Source: Zoroaster sp. YZ-2022
Lineage: Eukaryota; Echinodermata; Asteroidea; Forcipulatida; Zoroasteridae
Length of the DNA stretch: 64,000 nt
Direction of reading: 5' to 3'
Assembly: GCA_029582265.1 (NCBI GenBank)
Contig: CM055822.1
Coordinates: 5,139,200 to 5,203,199, forward strand
In this document: one piece after another, positions 1-47,253 of the stretch
Numbering within the stretch: the stretch's first letter is position 1
Layout: each line of letters starts with the position of its first letter
Notes under the pieces: generated by a model
What the model was told of the DNA's origin: nothing
What the model saw: only the letters and a program-made list of their open reading frames with translations
Database searches by the model: none
Made by a program: the position numbers and the translations under genes

Positions 1-677
1 AGATGGTTGATTCATTTTAATTTGTTATGCTGAACAAATTAGGTGGCATGGATTATTTGAATGTGTCAATGTTCTTTTTTTTTTAAATAGAAGTCGGCAG
101 TCGGAAAAAATATTCCTATTCTTCTGTTTTCTTGTAATATATTGTAATATTACAATGATTATGGTCATTTCAATGTCGAAGGTTTCCCAGTGCCGGTTTT
201 GTTTTTATGAATTTTGGTGATTTATAAACATAAATATTTATATAGTGGGCGATGGTTGATTTGGGACAAGCAGTTGTAAAAACAAAAGTGTCTAGGATAC
301 GTTCCCCAACCCCACCACTGAAAGACTGTGTCATCTAATGCTTCCACTGAGGTTTCTCAGAAAAACAGGAGTACATTCACTGTCAGCAATGTGCCAAGAG
401 TAACACTCTCTGCCCCTATATACTTTCTTTAAAGATGGATCGCCCGTGTTTTTGGCTATTTTACGGCAATTTCTGAACATTTCCTTTTTCATCGGAACAT
501 CTCTATTTTACCTGGAGGGAAAACAAACGTTTTGAAATGAAATAATCTCAAAATATCTACCGAAATTAATTTATGGTGGGTCCCGTCATAAAATGATGTT
601 GGCACTGTTTTGCTATAAAATCGAGATTCTGTTTTGTCAAATAACTCATTTCAATGTATTTGTTTCTTTTTATTAAA

Positions 678-770
678 GGAAAGCACTGAGCATATAGTGC
701 TATACACACATCGGTGTAGGGCAAAATTAAATCAATTGTTTATCTCCTGACGCAAGAATTTCACCAATCT
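678..770 (+). mobile_element. SINE type A, 3' fragment
   Basis: AAAGCACTGAGCATATAGTG and GGTGTAGGGCAAAATTAAAT match the body of the copy at 822. It continues with GACGCAAGAATTTCACCAAT, also seen after the copy at 31968. Confidence 0.8.
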
Positions 771-821
771 ATATATATCGCGGAACCCGCTGCTATATAG
801 GATTCTAGCCGGCCAATTGTC

Positions 822-993
822 ATCGGGCAAGCTCGGTGGTCGAGAGGTTAAGACGTCTGCACTAGTAAGCAGGAGGTCGTGGGTTCGAATCCCGCCCGAG
901 TCGCCTGTGTAGTTTTTTCACAGACACTCGGAAAGCACTGAGCATACAGTGCTATACACACGTCGGTGTAGGGCAAAATTAAATCAATTATTA
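822..993 (+). mobile_element. tRNA(Thr)-like SINE, type A, full head and body
   Basis: The head GGTCGAGAGGTTAAGACGTC with B-box GGTTCGAATCC is a tRNA-like pol III promoter; the loop read as AGT suggests Thr. The body AAAGCACTGAGCATACAGTG then GGTGTAGGGCAAAA recurs at 678-770 (3' part only), 16528-16585, 31968-32185 and, reversed, 33800-33905. Upstream of the first exon in the window; nothing else is seen in 1-677. Confidence 0.85.
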
Positions 994-1202
994 AAGGCAG
1001 TTATCAATTGATGTTATTATGAAAACAAAAATTCCGGAAATTGCTTGTAACACGGACGATGCATCTTTAACTGAAAATTCTAGGGCAGAAACTTGACAAA
1101 GTGCAATGTCTATAAGGAGCTGCAAAAACGCACTCAGAAATAAGTATAGGTTATGGATTAAAACAATGATTTTAAGTCTAATTGATTTATTTATTCTTAC
1201 AG

Positions 1203-37308
<36,106 letters not shown>

Positions 37309-37499
37309 AGCTCACCAGAGCCTTGTCCTGCAGGCAGGTGCACTGCGAGACTGCGAAACTGCGAAACGCCCATTGCCCTGAATTAAAGATAACATGCTGC
37401 ATAACCAAATAGTATACATTGGTATATATCCCCACAATAACTTTGTAAGCCCAGAGTAAAAAATTATTATAAAGGAGTCCTGTGATTTTCTTTACTCCA

Positions 37500-37845
37500 T
37501 AATAATAATAATAATGTGTGGACTTATATAGCGCACGTATCCACCAACTGAGTGGTACTCAAGGCGCATATTATTACCCCTGCTCATAAGGCTCATAAAT
37601 CATTCCTGAAACCATCTCAGCTCCCTGGGGAGTATACAGCTCAATTGCTGCCATTACAGCGCATATAGGGCTAATCAACCAACTCTGCCCTCACAGGTAC
37701 CCATTTAACCCCTGGGTGGAGAGAAGCAATTATGGTTAAGTGTCTTGCTCAAGGACACAAGTGTCACGGCCGGGATTCGAACCCACATTCTGATGCTAAC
37801 ACCAGAACTTGAGTCCGGTAAGCTAGACCGCTCGGCCACGACACT
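37500..37845 (-). mobile_element. SINE type L, full copy downstream of the dikinase gene
   Basis: Reversed copy with an (AAT)n tail on the left and tRNA-like head TAGACCGCTCGGCCACGACA on the right. It is intergenic, about 190 bp after the dikinase stop. Confidence 0.92.
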
Positions 37846-39844
37846 CCATACACTCTTCAAACAATAGTATTGAATCAACATTTTAAAAGATTCTGAATTA
37901 TGTATATTATTTTAATTATGTTTAACTCTGAAATCCCTCATTTGTCTCACCCTACACCCCTTATATGTGGGCATGGCGCAGCCACTGTGTGAGAGCGTTT
38001 TGCTTTCCTTGGAATTCACAGCCAAGATGATGTCAAAATATGAACACAATGTCTGAGGTTTGTGATTAAAAGGCTCTTTTATCTTGATTTAAACGCCAGA
38101 TTTATTTATTGTTTTGCTCTCCGTAGTTTTAGGCATTCTAAAAGTAGCTAGCTAGCTATTAGCTATTTAGATAGATATATTCACAGATAAAAACGTTGTT
38201 ACCCCTTAGGCCAAAGAAGTCTCCGGTTTCTGGTCTCAACACGCGTCGCCTCAGACCGGCACGTGAGCATTTTTAGTTTTCCAGTCTTAAAAAGACTATA
38301 TAGATAGATATATAGACATAGCTGGATATATAAAACCGGTATTATCTCAGTTAAAAAACACCTTGACCAATTATTTTTACAAAACGGTACAAACACTAAC
38401 AGTAGACCAATAAATTTTATGAAAATTGTAATAAGGCAGAGCCTATTCAAATTAACAATTCCTTCGATATTTACAAATTTAAAAGAGTTGTTTACAGTGT
38501 ATGGTTAAATTTATATACCAAAATAAAAAATATATAATAAATTTATAAACTGTATTATAATTATATAGCCTGCTATCCCACGCCAAATATCACAAGACAG
38601 TCCGACGTTACATGATTATAATGGGTTATGCGTCATTAATAATTTATTTTTATTAGAATGAGAGTTATATAAAATCAGTGTATCATAATATTGATATAAA
38701 ATGTGTAAACAGTCTCGTAAAGATTATGTGAATTAAGTTGAAATTAAGTTGAAATGAATCAAAATACTGATGTGTAAGATTGAGATAATTTTAATCTGTT
38801 TAAACTGAAATTTAAAAATTTAATGTTGTTTATAAATTGTTTTCAGACGCAGAAAATGTAATTGCAAAATTACATAAAATTCGGATGTTTAACAATCACC
38901 GAATATTATGACTTCCATCTTTGAATATGACTAATATAAATCAAACCAAGTTGAGAGAATGGACTTTGAATTAACGTTGATTGGCGTGTAATTATTTTCT
39001 TGTCTTTTAAACTTTCTTGTCTTTTATCAAGTAGTATTGCATAATAACATATAAAACGACAATCAAACTTACATTTTAGTTTTAAAAGAAAGGCACAACA
39101 TTGTGTTTGGCAGCATACTTTCATTTCAACCCTCTAGTTTTCGAGAAATATTTTATTATAAAACTAACCTGTGACCATTTCATCACAAAAGGTTCTCGCG
39201 TATTTGAGAAAACAATAAAAAGCGTTATGTTTTTCATGGATTTTTTTTTCTTGTTTTACAAAAGTTCTTGTAAATTCGACATCGTTCGTCTATTAGATGA
39301 AAGCACTTTCAATCAGAAATCATTTCTGTTCTCTAAAATGATTGATTCGTGTACCAACTTTACACCCAAGTATAATAAGTCACACATCCCTCCCATCCCC
39401 CACCCTAATCAGAAATGGAAATAAAGGAGTGTGCCCCCCTCCCCCCTCCCCCCCCCCGGTTCGGGATGTCAATGTTTTGTTTAATAGAAAAATAAATTGC
39501 AAGACAAATAAAAATTCATAAATACACAATTTGTTTTTTCCCAAAAAGGGGGTGAGGTTTGTTTGGGTTTGGGAAGCATTCCCTTTTTGTATGTGGGTTA
39601 CGTCTGCAACCACGCCGTACGCCTGGATAGCATCGACGAATGTGAAACTTCTCTACAACTGAGAAAAGACTGAAAAGTATGAGTTTCCTTAAAAATGCAA
39701 CATCTGCTGTAGGGCAGATGCTTGGTTGTATATTTTTAAACAGTTCTTTTAAGTAAGATCAGAAGTATATTACCGACCTATGTAGGCCCCTATAGGTAAT
39801 AGACTTCTGGTGAGATACCGTAGCTTTGTTGGGGCTATGGGTCG

Positions 39845-40020
39845 CTATTTTTCTGCAGTACACCTCGTCAATGGCTTAGAAATTGGCATAGAAATCTATT
39901 TTAAAAAAGGGTTCTTCAATAATTAATTCAATGACATTTAATTAATTCGACTGGCATGGTAGTCGAGTAGTTGTAGAACGCTCGCTTTGCAAGTAGGAGG
40001 TACCGGGATCAAGACAAAGT
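39845..40020 (+). mobile_element. tRNA(Ala)-like short element, type T
   Basis: CTGCAGTACACCTCGTCAAT and GGCTTAGAAATTGGCATAGA lead into a tRNA-like block GGCATGGTAGTCGAGTAGTT with TTTGCAA loop. The reverse copy at 23720-23862 has the same order. Intergenic. Confidence 0.65.
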
Positions 40021-40128
40021 CTTCCAGCATTTTTATAAATTTGTTTTTATTAATTTTGTTAAACATTTTTTAATTACAAAATTAATTCAGAAGCAAAGCT
40101 TTTCTATATAATAGTAATTCACGGTTGT

Positions 40129-40240
40129 GGAGGATTTTATTATTTGAAAAATCAGTTTTAGTATACAAATGTGTTGGACAAAGTGTAGTGCAGAAAAAAA
40201 ATCACGACCAGGTGCCAGGTCATCAAACCACTGATCTCAG
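40129..40240. repeat. Partner copy of the 32732 repeat, first part
   Basis: TGGAGGATTTTATTATTTGA and TTTTAGTATACAAATGTGTT match 32738-32800. Intergenic. Confidence 0.68.
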
Positions 40241-41148
40241 AGATCAGTCACCGCTGTTCAAAATGTTCTGCAGGCGACATGTGGTTTGGGCGCATGCGCG
40301 AGAATTTTGAAGGGTCATACAAAAATGCATATTCAAAATTATTTGAGCAAACCCAGTAGCTAACTTTTAAACGGTGGGATTCCCCTGCGGCTTTAGCGTT
40401 GTTAAACAAAAGATTTCTGGGGAACCCGTTACGGTTTTTGGGATGACATCATTGTGTATGCGTGTGCATACACACACGGATTAGATTGTGGGCGTTTTCA
40501 TTGTAAGGGGGGTTAAATAATTTTTTAATAACGTTAGAATATAAAAAAACGGGGAATGATTTGAGTTTATAAGCCAATATAAACCAATATTTAATACATA
40601 TATTCTGTTCACTCTTCCATTTTAAATTAATTTAAGGATTTTTTTCCTTTCTATGCACTCCAAATCCATTATTTAAACAGCGAAGATGTAATCAATAGCA
40701 ATATTTCACCTTTTTTGAATTGCTGCCCAGAGGCCGTTACTTGGGTTTGTTCAGGTATAATCACCATGAAACTGTTCTTCGTGAGTTTAACTACCCTCCT
40801 ATGCTTGATTTTTCAAGAAGAAAATTCACGAAAGACGTACAATAACGTCAAAAATGGACCAATAATTAGCTTCTCTCGATCTGTAAAATTTAACGGATGC
40901 TCAATATTTGATGCACATTGAAGACGCTTTTTACACTTCGCGGATTTCGATGAATTCACCCAGAAACGTGTCATCTTGTAAAGCCATGACTGTAGATTGA
41001 TGTGTGATCTTTGTTCATTGAGGTCATTTGGCATTTGCACTCACTTTGATCGTACACCTCCAGTCGATTTGCCAAATTTCAAAAGACGCGACCTTGTTTA
41101 AAGTTGGTGAAACAACACCAATAGAGGGCGCTATACAGAGCAGAAAAA

Positions 41149-41160
41149 GGCGCATGCGCA
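41149..41160 (+). promoter_or_regulatory. NRF1-like palindrome upstream of the CEP290-like gene
   Basis: GGCGCATGCGCA matches the GCGCATGCGC core of NRF1 sites, 209 bp before the ATG. A second GCGCATGCGCG is at 40290-40300. NRF1 sites mark many CpG-type promoters in animals. Use as a promoter here is inferred. Confidence 0.5.
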
Positions 41161-41368
41161 CAAACCTCTTGTCGCTCTGCATGCAGCGGTGGCATGCAGC
41201 GGTGCAGTGTGTCAAATTAAGTACTAGTAAAAAAAAGTAACAGCGCCCTCTTCCGTTAGGCTCAGACCCAAGCTAGATCTAGAGAGCAGAACGCGGAATC
41301 TTTAAATTTTCACTTCAGTTATTTTTGCTAGCGTCAAGTTTACGCCTTTCTTGGGAAATATTCCCGAA

Positions 41369-44300
41369 ATGGATATCCCACCTGTTCATCACTGTTTTAT
41401 GGTAAGTATATCTGAATTTATCTTTTAAGGTTTAAAACAAATCACCATCAGGAAAAAGATTCTTAAACTCAACTCAACCTGTGTTTACTTTTGTATTCAG
41501 TATTTCGGGTGCTAGCCTAACTTAGTACTAACTTAGTAAAAACCGTCAAGGACGGATTCTGGTCGGGATATTTAGCCCTATTTCACATGTTGTTGTCAGC
41601 TATTTTTACTCGTTGTGGTCGTAGAAAAACCCTTGACGCGACCGGGGTGCTTGTGTCCTTGAGCAAGACACTTTACCAAAATTGCTTCTCTCCACCCAGG
41701 GGTAAATGGGTACCTGTACTCTGTAGCTGTGAGGGCAGAGTTGGTTGTTGTGTTTGACTAGCCCATATGCGCTAAAATGGCAGCAATTGAGCTGTATATA
41801 CTCCCCAGGGAGTTGAAATGGTTTCAGGAATGATTTATAAGCCTGATGAACAGGGGTAATAATAATATTAATATAATGCGCCTTGAGCACCAGTTTGGTG
41901 GATACGTGCGCTATATTATTATTATTGACGCCTTGAGATGTAGGCCTTGACGCCGAATCCAGCCCTTGACGCCGATTCCAGCCCTTGATGCCGATTCCAG
42001 CCCTTGATGCCGTGAATCCGCCCTTGACGCTTTTTAGTAGGACCGAGTATTTCCAGTAACATTAATGACTAACGTTAATGTTGTTTTTTGTAAAATTGTA
42101 TCTTGACTCAAAATATAACTAGACTTTGAGTGATATTATTGATGTTTATCACTAAGGCTTATGGCGTATGTATCATAGACTCGTGGTGTTTCCCCAATTT
42201 TTCTTCCGTTTTGTCATGTTTGTCATTTTTGTTAAATGAAATCTTGAGTGGTTATGAATGAATAGGAAGAGTTTTATTTTTATTTCATTTCAGCTGACTG
42301 CCCAAAATGAGAAGATGATTAAAAAACTCAAGAAAATGAAAAGGCGCAACGCAGACTTGGAGCTGGAGTTGAGAGTCATTACTGAAAATCTGAACAGGGA
42401 AAAACTGCTCAGAGAACACATACATAACAGAAGGCAAGATGCTTTTCCATATCCCCCACCCCTGGCAACATGAGCCACACCCTTGGCAACCTGAGCCACA
42501 CCCATGGCAACCTCGCACCTGAAGGTTCGAGCAGGGGATGTGCTGAACAGACTGATCTGGCCTGTCATTCAAACATCACAGATCGACCGTTACACTTTTC
42601 CATGACGAATGTTAGCTTATATCCACTTTGACGACTGCTATATCAACCATACATTTCCTTTGCTACATAGGCTTTTAATTATTATTAACCAGGCTGTGTG
42701 GATGGCAAGACCAAGTTCTGAGCATCGCTAAGGGTAGGTGGGTCTTAGGGTCAAATCCAGATTATATTAACCCTAACCCCCTAGGTATTCTGACTAGGAA
42801 CCTCCTGAATCCTCCAAAATCCATCAGTGCACTTTTGGAAACATGCCCTTATCTTCAAAATGCACCATGCATCTTTCATATTCAGCACTTATGGCCTGTA
42901 CTTCTTGTCAGGTAGTAATTTTGTCCCATTTGAAGAGGTGAAAGTACCAGTTTCCAACACTGCTGAATTTTTCCCAAAAAGTGCCTCTTGGAGGATTTTG
43001 CAGGATATGGGGTGGTTAGGGTTAAGTATTTATTTGGTGTATAAACCAAGCTTTTAAAGGGTGTATATTGCTTTGTGTTTGTGCCATATATAGCGTAGCA
43101 ACACACCAAACAGACTCTATTATGTACAATTAGAAAATACTTTATTAATTAGCTTCAACAACAGTGACTTGTTTTCAATTTTAACACAACCATCATTCTA
43201 AAAATTATTGCTCTGTCCTGCGGAGCTCCGGCTGTGCCCTCTGGCTTGCCATGAATTTCATTTTTGAAAAGACAAGGCAATATTTCCTTAGCAAAGAGCA
43301 CTCTCCGCATACAAAAATGAAAATTTGTTAAGGAAAATGTCATACGGCCTCAAGACAAAGACCTAAGGTATTAGACCTTTCTCACGGCATAGCCATCTTG
43401 TTTTTCTTCAACAAAGAACCACGTTACCAAACCGAGGCTGGTCCCTTTTCATGCATTGAGAGTTAGCGCTATAATCTTAATTTTGTACATGTATACAGGG
43501 AACCTGACAAAGATGGTCGCAGAAGAAACGTCCTTCCATTAAGTTCAAGGCATGCCCTGTGGCAGAGAACTGTGTGTTTTGTTGGTTTGTCACAGTAAAC
43601 TAAATAATATGTGTATGTTATTATATTTACAGTGTTGGAGTTCAGACTGATCCGCCAGGTTATAGACCCTACGTGAAGCCTCTACAGTTACTCACCCGAG
43701 CCAACAGGCAAGACAAGACAGACGATGACCAAAAGAAAGCAGACAGGTACACATATATTTCCAAATATGATTTTAGCACATGTATGGACATGTAGAAAGT
43801 CACAAACAGTCAACCAAAGGAAGTTTATGTAAAACTTGTAGCTTTGCATGGTGAAGAGGATAAGTAAGACTAATTGCAGAGACACCATGTGAAATTCTCT
43901 ATTGAGTAGTAATTAGTTCTGAAAAGAACTGGAGGTTACAACTCAACGTTTCGATTAGTATGCTCTGAGCATCTTCAAAGGAACTTTATGGAAAGTGGTC
44001 ACAAATATGGTACATAGCTGTTCATTAACCTTATCCCGCTAGGTATTCTGGCTAGGAGTGTCGTGGCCGAGCGGTCTAGCGCACCGAACTCAAGTTCTGG
44101 TGTTGCCAGCAGCAGGGTGTGGGTTCGAGCCCCGGTCGTGACACTTGTGTCCTTGAGCAAGGTACTTAACCATAATTGCTTCGTCCTTCGGATGGGACGT
44201 AAAGCCGTAGGTCCCGTGTGTTGTGTAATGCACGTAAAAAAGAATGCGCCTTGAGCACCACTTAGTTGGTGGATACGTGCGCTATATAAGTCCACACATT

Positions 44301-46887
44301 ATTATTATTATTAGGAACCTTCCTTAACCCTAACCACCTAGGTATTCTGGCTAGGAACCTTCCTGAATCCTCCAAAATCCATCAGTGCACTTTTGGAAAC
44401 ATGCCGCAGAGCTGCCAACATATCATCTTGAAAATGAGGAAGATTTAATTTTCTAATCAGAAAGACTCAATCGAAGCGAACGCAGCGAGCGAGCCAAGCG
44501 AGCGAGCCCAGCGAGCGAGCCCTTGCGGGTGGGGTCCAGGGGTTTTAGGCTTGCATATATTTTAAGTGAGTAAATTACCGTCAAATACGGAAGTCTTCCG
44601 CAGAATCCGGAAGAGTTGTCAGCTCTGCATGCCCTTATCTTCTTTTCGTTGATCTTTCATTTTCAGCACTTATGGCCTGTACTTCTTACCAGGTAGTGAT
44701 TTTGCCCCATTTGAAGAGGTGAAAGTACCAGTTTCCAAAGGTGCTGATTTAACCCCAAAAAAGTGCCCCTTGGAGGATTTTGCAGGATATGGGGTGGTTA
44801 GGGTTAAAGACACAATATTATGATGCAAGTATTTGGCAAGTCGCTAGTGTTATTTTCTTAAATTATTACCCACAGTTATGCTGGGCTCTGGTAGTTTGAA
44901 GTTGTACCTGCCCTTGTTATACAACACAATTATTCAAGGGACAATTGGCAAGATCAGAGCAGACTTTCAACAGGGCATGGAATAGGTGTCCTAGTTTAAG
45001 ATGAACACAGTGACTGGAAATTACTGGCTCTTTTATGCAGCAGCAATGGTAATATGACCTTATCATGTGAGGTATTATTTTTAGTCACTGAGTTAATCTG
45101 AAAAGACCACTCTGATTCCATGCCCTCTTGATCGTGATGATACTGTCCCTTTAAGTTTCAGTTTTTAAGTTTTTTTTTAAGTTTGCTTAAAATTTGTTTT
45201 AAATATACAAGACTTTTCAAAGAAAGGTGGATAATCTCTAAATAAGGAAATTTTGGTAACATTCTTTAATTTGTCCACTACTTTTAAATTGTCTTTGTTA
45301 ATTTTTTGTTTAATATTTAGGTTACTTTCAATGCACAACAAGCTGATGAAACGCTACGAGAAAGAACTCAAGACAAATACAACACACACAGAGACCATTG
45401 CAGCTTTAAATGTAAATCATTTCTTCCTGTTGGAATAGTAATTATTAATCTTTTCTTAACTTTTTATACCAAGTAAGTTTTACACAATAAAATTTTGGTA
45501 TTTCTCTGATTACCAGTATAGTACCATACATTAAATTTCTGGGTAATTACAGTGTCTTGCTCAACACAAGCCCTACCACAGTTTCTTCAACTTCATATTT
45601 TTTGTCTGCTTTACTGAATTCTACTCCTTGATTTTTGTTCAGCTGAGAATTCAAGACTTGGAGAGACAGCTAAACCGATCCAGAGAGCAGGTCCATCGTC
45701 TTGAAAGGTCAGTGACCCCAAGAGGTCATAGGAGACGTGGGAGCCGTTCAAGGAGTGTTTCTCCCTTCACAAATTCCCAAGGTAGATATATCTAACACTT
45801 GGGTGTCAATACCTTCTGCATTAATAAGGCTCACAGGGTCGATGTCAACTATACTATCCTGATTGGGAGATACGTTTGCCCTGATTGAAACCCTATTCTC
45901 CCAATGAGGATAACAATAGGCCCCGATCGGGAAAACCCTTGGGTGTCAATACCTTCTGCATTAATAAGGCTCACTGGGTCGATGTCAACTATACTATCTT
46001 GATTGGGAGATACTTTTACCCTGATTGAAACCCTATTCTCCCAATGAGGATACAATATACCCCAATTGGGAAACCCATGGGTACCAATAACACATTTTGT
46101 ATTAGACTCACTGGGTTGACGTTACGGCTTTAGGTCCCTATTTGTTTTAGCTAAATGTCTTTCAGGAAGTCTCACCCTCATGTGATGATTTAACCAGTTC
46201 GCGTCGGGAATAAAAAAGTTTTTCTGGGCCCCTGTGGCGGGTTTATTTTTCCCACACATACGTTAATGGAAGCTTCCACAGCGGGTGGCCGGCATTTCCG
46301 AGCATGTCACACAAATATTCCAGAGTTTCCTCTGGCGTGTTTAGATGCTCTCCGATCCGTGGTGCAAAATTTTTTTTTGTGTATACACGGCCTCCGACGC
46401 GAACTGGTTAACAAAAATGTTTCAGAGATATTTCATATAGATGTGTACAACATCTGAAGTATTTTTGTAATTTTCTATTCAGTTCAGCAATCAGAAGTGA
46501 AGCGATTGAAGAAAGAACGAGACCAGCTAGTCAAGGACAAGAAGAAACTCAAGAGAGAACTGCGGGGCCTTGACGAGGTAACACTGTCCTTAATATCTGA
46601 TCATGTTATATTTGTATTTAAAAGTTGTTTTCCATAAATATATGACATGCCGATTGCATTCTGATTTTAAACAACTGAATTCCATTTCATTAAACAATAT
46701 TTTGTATTTCTCTCAGGGCTTCTTTGAAGAAATTGAGGACCTGAAATATGCCCTCCAGCAGTCAGCCAAGTTGAACAAGGAGTACGAGAAGGCACTAAAA
46801 AGAATCTGTCATCAATTTGGCGTTCCCTACCCACTCATGAATAATGGTGGGTCCAGGAGTTCAGAAAACAAAACTGTCCCTAGATGA
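41369..46887 (+). CDS. CEP290 C-terminus-like coiled-coil protein (7 exons, 260 aa)
   Basis: Exons: 41369-41401, 42294-42433, 43633-43746, 45321-45411, 45643-45781, 46483-46577, 46717-46887 (TGA at 46885-46887). Phases agree throughout and total 783 nt. The protein starts MDIPPVHHCFM and then forms a charged heptad-like helix (about residues 12-58). A linker follows with VGVQTDPPGYRPYVKP, then a helix (about 105-160), a basic Arg/Ser stretch (RRRGSRSRSVSP) and a last helix with KRELRGLDEGFFEEIEDLKY (about 196-215). From memory, human CEP290 ends with a closely similar K-E-L-K-A-L-D plus F-F-E-E-I-E-D-L-K-Y segment. This suggests a centrosome or cilium role, but CEP290 is about 2,480 residues and this gene is only 260. 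A start upstream cannot be excluded, but the dikinase gene ends only 4 kb away and ATG 41369 has a canonical donor 33 nt later. Intron 2 has a GC donor. Confidence 0.85.
41645..41927 (+). mobile_element. SINE type L lacking its tRNA head
   Basis: It starts at CTTGTGTCCTTGAGCAAGAC and runs to (ATT)n. Intron 1 of the CEP290-like gene. Confidence 0.88.
41945..42035. repeat. 19-bp tandem repeat upstream of CEP290-like exon 2
   Basis: CCAGCCCTTGACGCCGATT recurs at 19-bp spacing, about five copies, the outer ones diverged. It directly follows a SINE tail in intron 1. Confidence 0.85.
42434..43632 (+). other. GC-AG intron in the CEP290-like gene
   Basis: Exon 2 must end in phase 2 to join exon 3 (AG + T gives Ser, then VGVQTD). 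The only junction that does so reads AGAAG|GCAAGA, a strong GC donor, with acceptor TTTACAG at 43626-43632. The first GT downstream of that point lies beyond an in-frame TGA at 42471-42473. Intron length is 1,199 bp. Confidence 0.8.
42771..43021. mobile_element. piggyBac-like TTAA MITE, copy 2
   Basis: TTAA (42767-42770) and TTAA (43022-43025) flank CCCTAACC...GGTTAGGG. Reverse orientation to copy 1. CEP290-like intron 2. Confidence 0.9.
44058..44315 (+). mobile_element. SINE type L, internally deleted, inserted in a MITE
   Basis: Complete tRNA-like head, shortened middle, and tail GGATACGTGCGCTATATAAG plus (ATT)n. It splits the MITE text CTGGCTAGGA|AGGAACCTTCC, and TAGGA flanks both sides as a target duplication. 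Confidence 0.9.
44328..44803. mobile_element. piggyBac-like TTAA MITE, copy 3, interrupted by a hAT-like element
   Basis: TTAA (44324-44327) and TTAA (44804-44807) flank CCCTAACCACC...GGTGGTTAGGG. A foreign 222-bp block at 44406-44627 interrupts it; without that block it aligns with copy 2. Confidence 0.9.
44406..44627. mobile_element. hAT-like MITE nested in the TTAA MITE
   Basis: Inverted ends CAGAGCTGCCAAC and GTTGTCAGCTCTG; flanking CATGCC duplicated at 44400-44405 and 44628-44633. The empty site GAAACATGCCCTTATC is intact in the sister copy at 42771. The inside has AGCGAGCGAGCC repeats. Confidence 0.88.
44938..45149. mobile_element. GGGGCAGTATCGTCAC palindromic MITE, copy 2
   Basis: Reversed relative to copy 1. 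CAACAGGGCATGGAATAGGT to CGTGATGATACTGTCCC. CEP290-like intron 3. Confidence 0.85.
45796..46125. repeat. 140-bp direct duplication in CEP290-like intron 5
   Basis: CTTGGGTGTCAATACCTTCT starts at 45798 and again at 45938, and the two units are about 93% alike by eye. A third, short, diverged start is at about 46076. The first copy begins 14 bp after the exon 5 donor. Confidence 0.88.
46194..46407. mobile_element. TTAA-flanked MITE with CCAGTTCGCGTCGG ends
   Basis: Perfect 14-bp inverted ends CCAGTTCGCGTCGG, with TTAA at 46190-46193 and 46408-46411. 214 bp, GC-richer than its surroundings, no transposase. CEP290-like intron 5, 75 bp before exon 6. Confidence 0.88.
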
Positions 46888-47043
46888 CACTACTAGCTTT
46901 AAAGGAAATGAAGCTATAAGCTTGAAAAGTGACAAGATGTACGTCACCTTGCATGCACAGTATACTCAATACATGTACAACAGACACGGAGCTACATTTA
47001 TCAAAACACATTTTTTCCTTTTTTATTTGCACTTCGAAGAAGA

Positions 47044-47248
47044 GGGACAGTATTGTCACAATCAACAGGGCATGGAATCAGAGTGCTTGTTTTAGATTAA
47101 CTCAGTTACTAAACAAATACCCCACATGATCAAGTCATATTACCGTTGCTGCTGCATAAATGAGCCAGTAATTTTCAGTTATTTTGTTCATCTAGGACAC
47201 CGATTCCATGCCGTTGAAAGCGTACTCTGATCATGACGATACTCTCCC
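47044..47248. mobile_element. GGGGCAGTATCGTCAC palindromic MITE, copy 3
   Basis: GGGACAGTATTGTCACAATC to CATGACGATACTCTCCC. It ends 5 bp before a TTAA MITE at 47254. 3' of the CEP290-like gene. Confidence 0.85.
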
Positions 47249-47253
47249 ATTAA

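Larger units (their letters stand above)
37309..41368. other. Intergenic region between the dikinase and CEP290-like genes
   Basis: Contains the dikinase 3' UTR (possible ATTAAA at 37382), a SINE at 37500, relatives of dispersed repeats at 38205, 39077, 39845 and 40129, a C-rich run at 39436-39460, and two NRF1-like palindromes at the right. 37850-39070 is very AT-rich with nothing recognised. Confidence 0.7.

Noticed and set aside
830..905. Functional tRNA-Thr gene
   Set aside because: The anticodon loop and acceptor stem do not pair properly, and the sequence continues into the type A SINE body.
40764..40921. Small secreted protein starting MKLFFVSLTTLLCLIF
   Set aside because: It looks like a signal peptide but the 51-codon frame has no family match, no splice support and lies in repeat-rich intergenic DNA.
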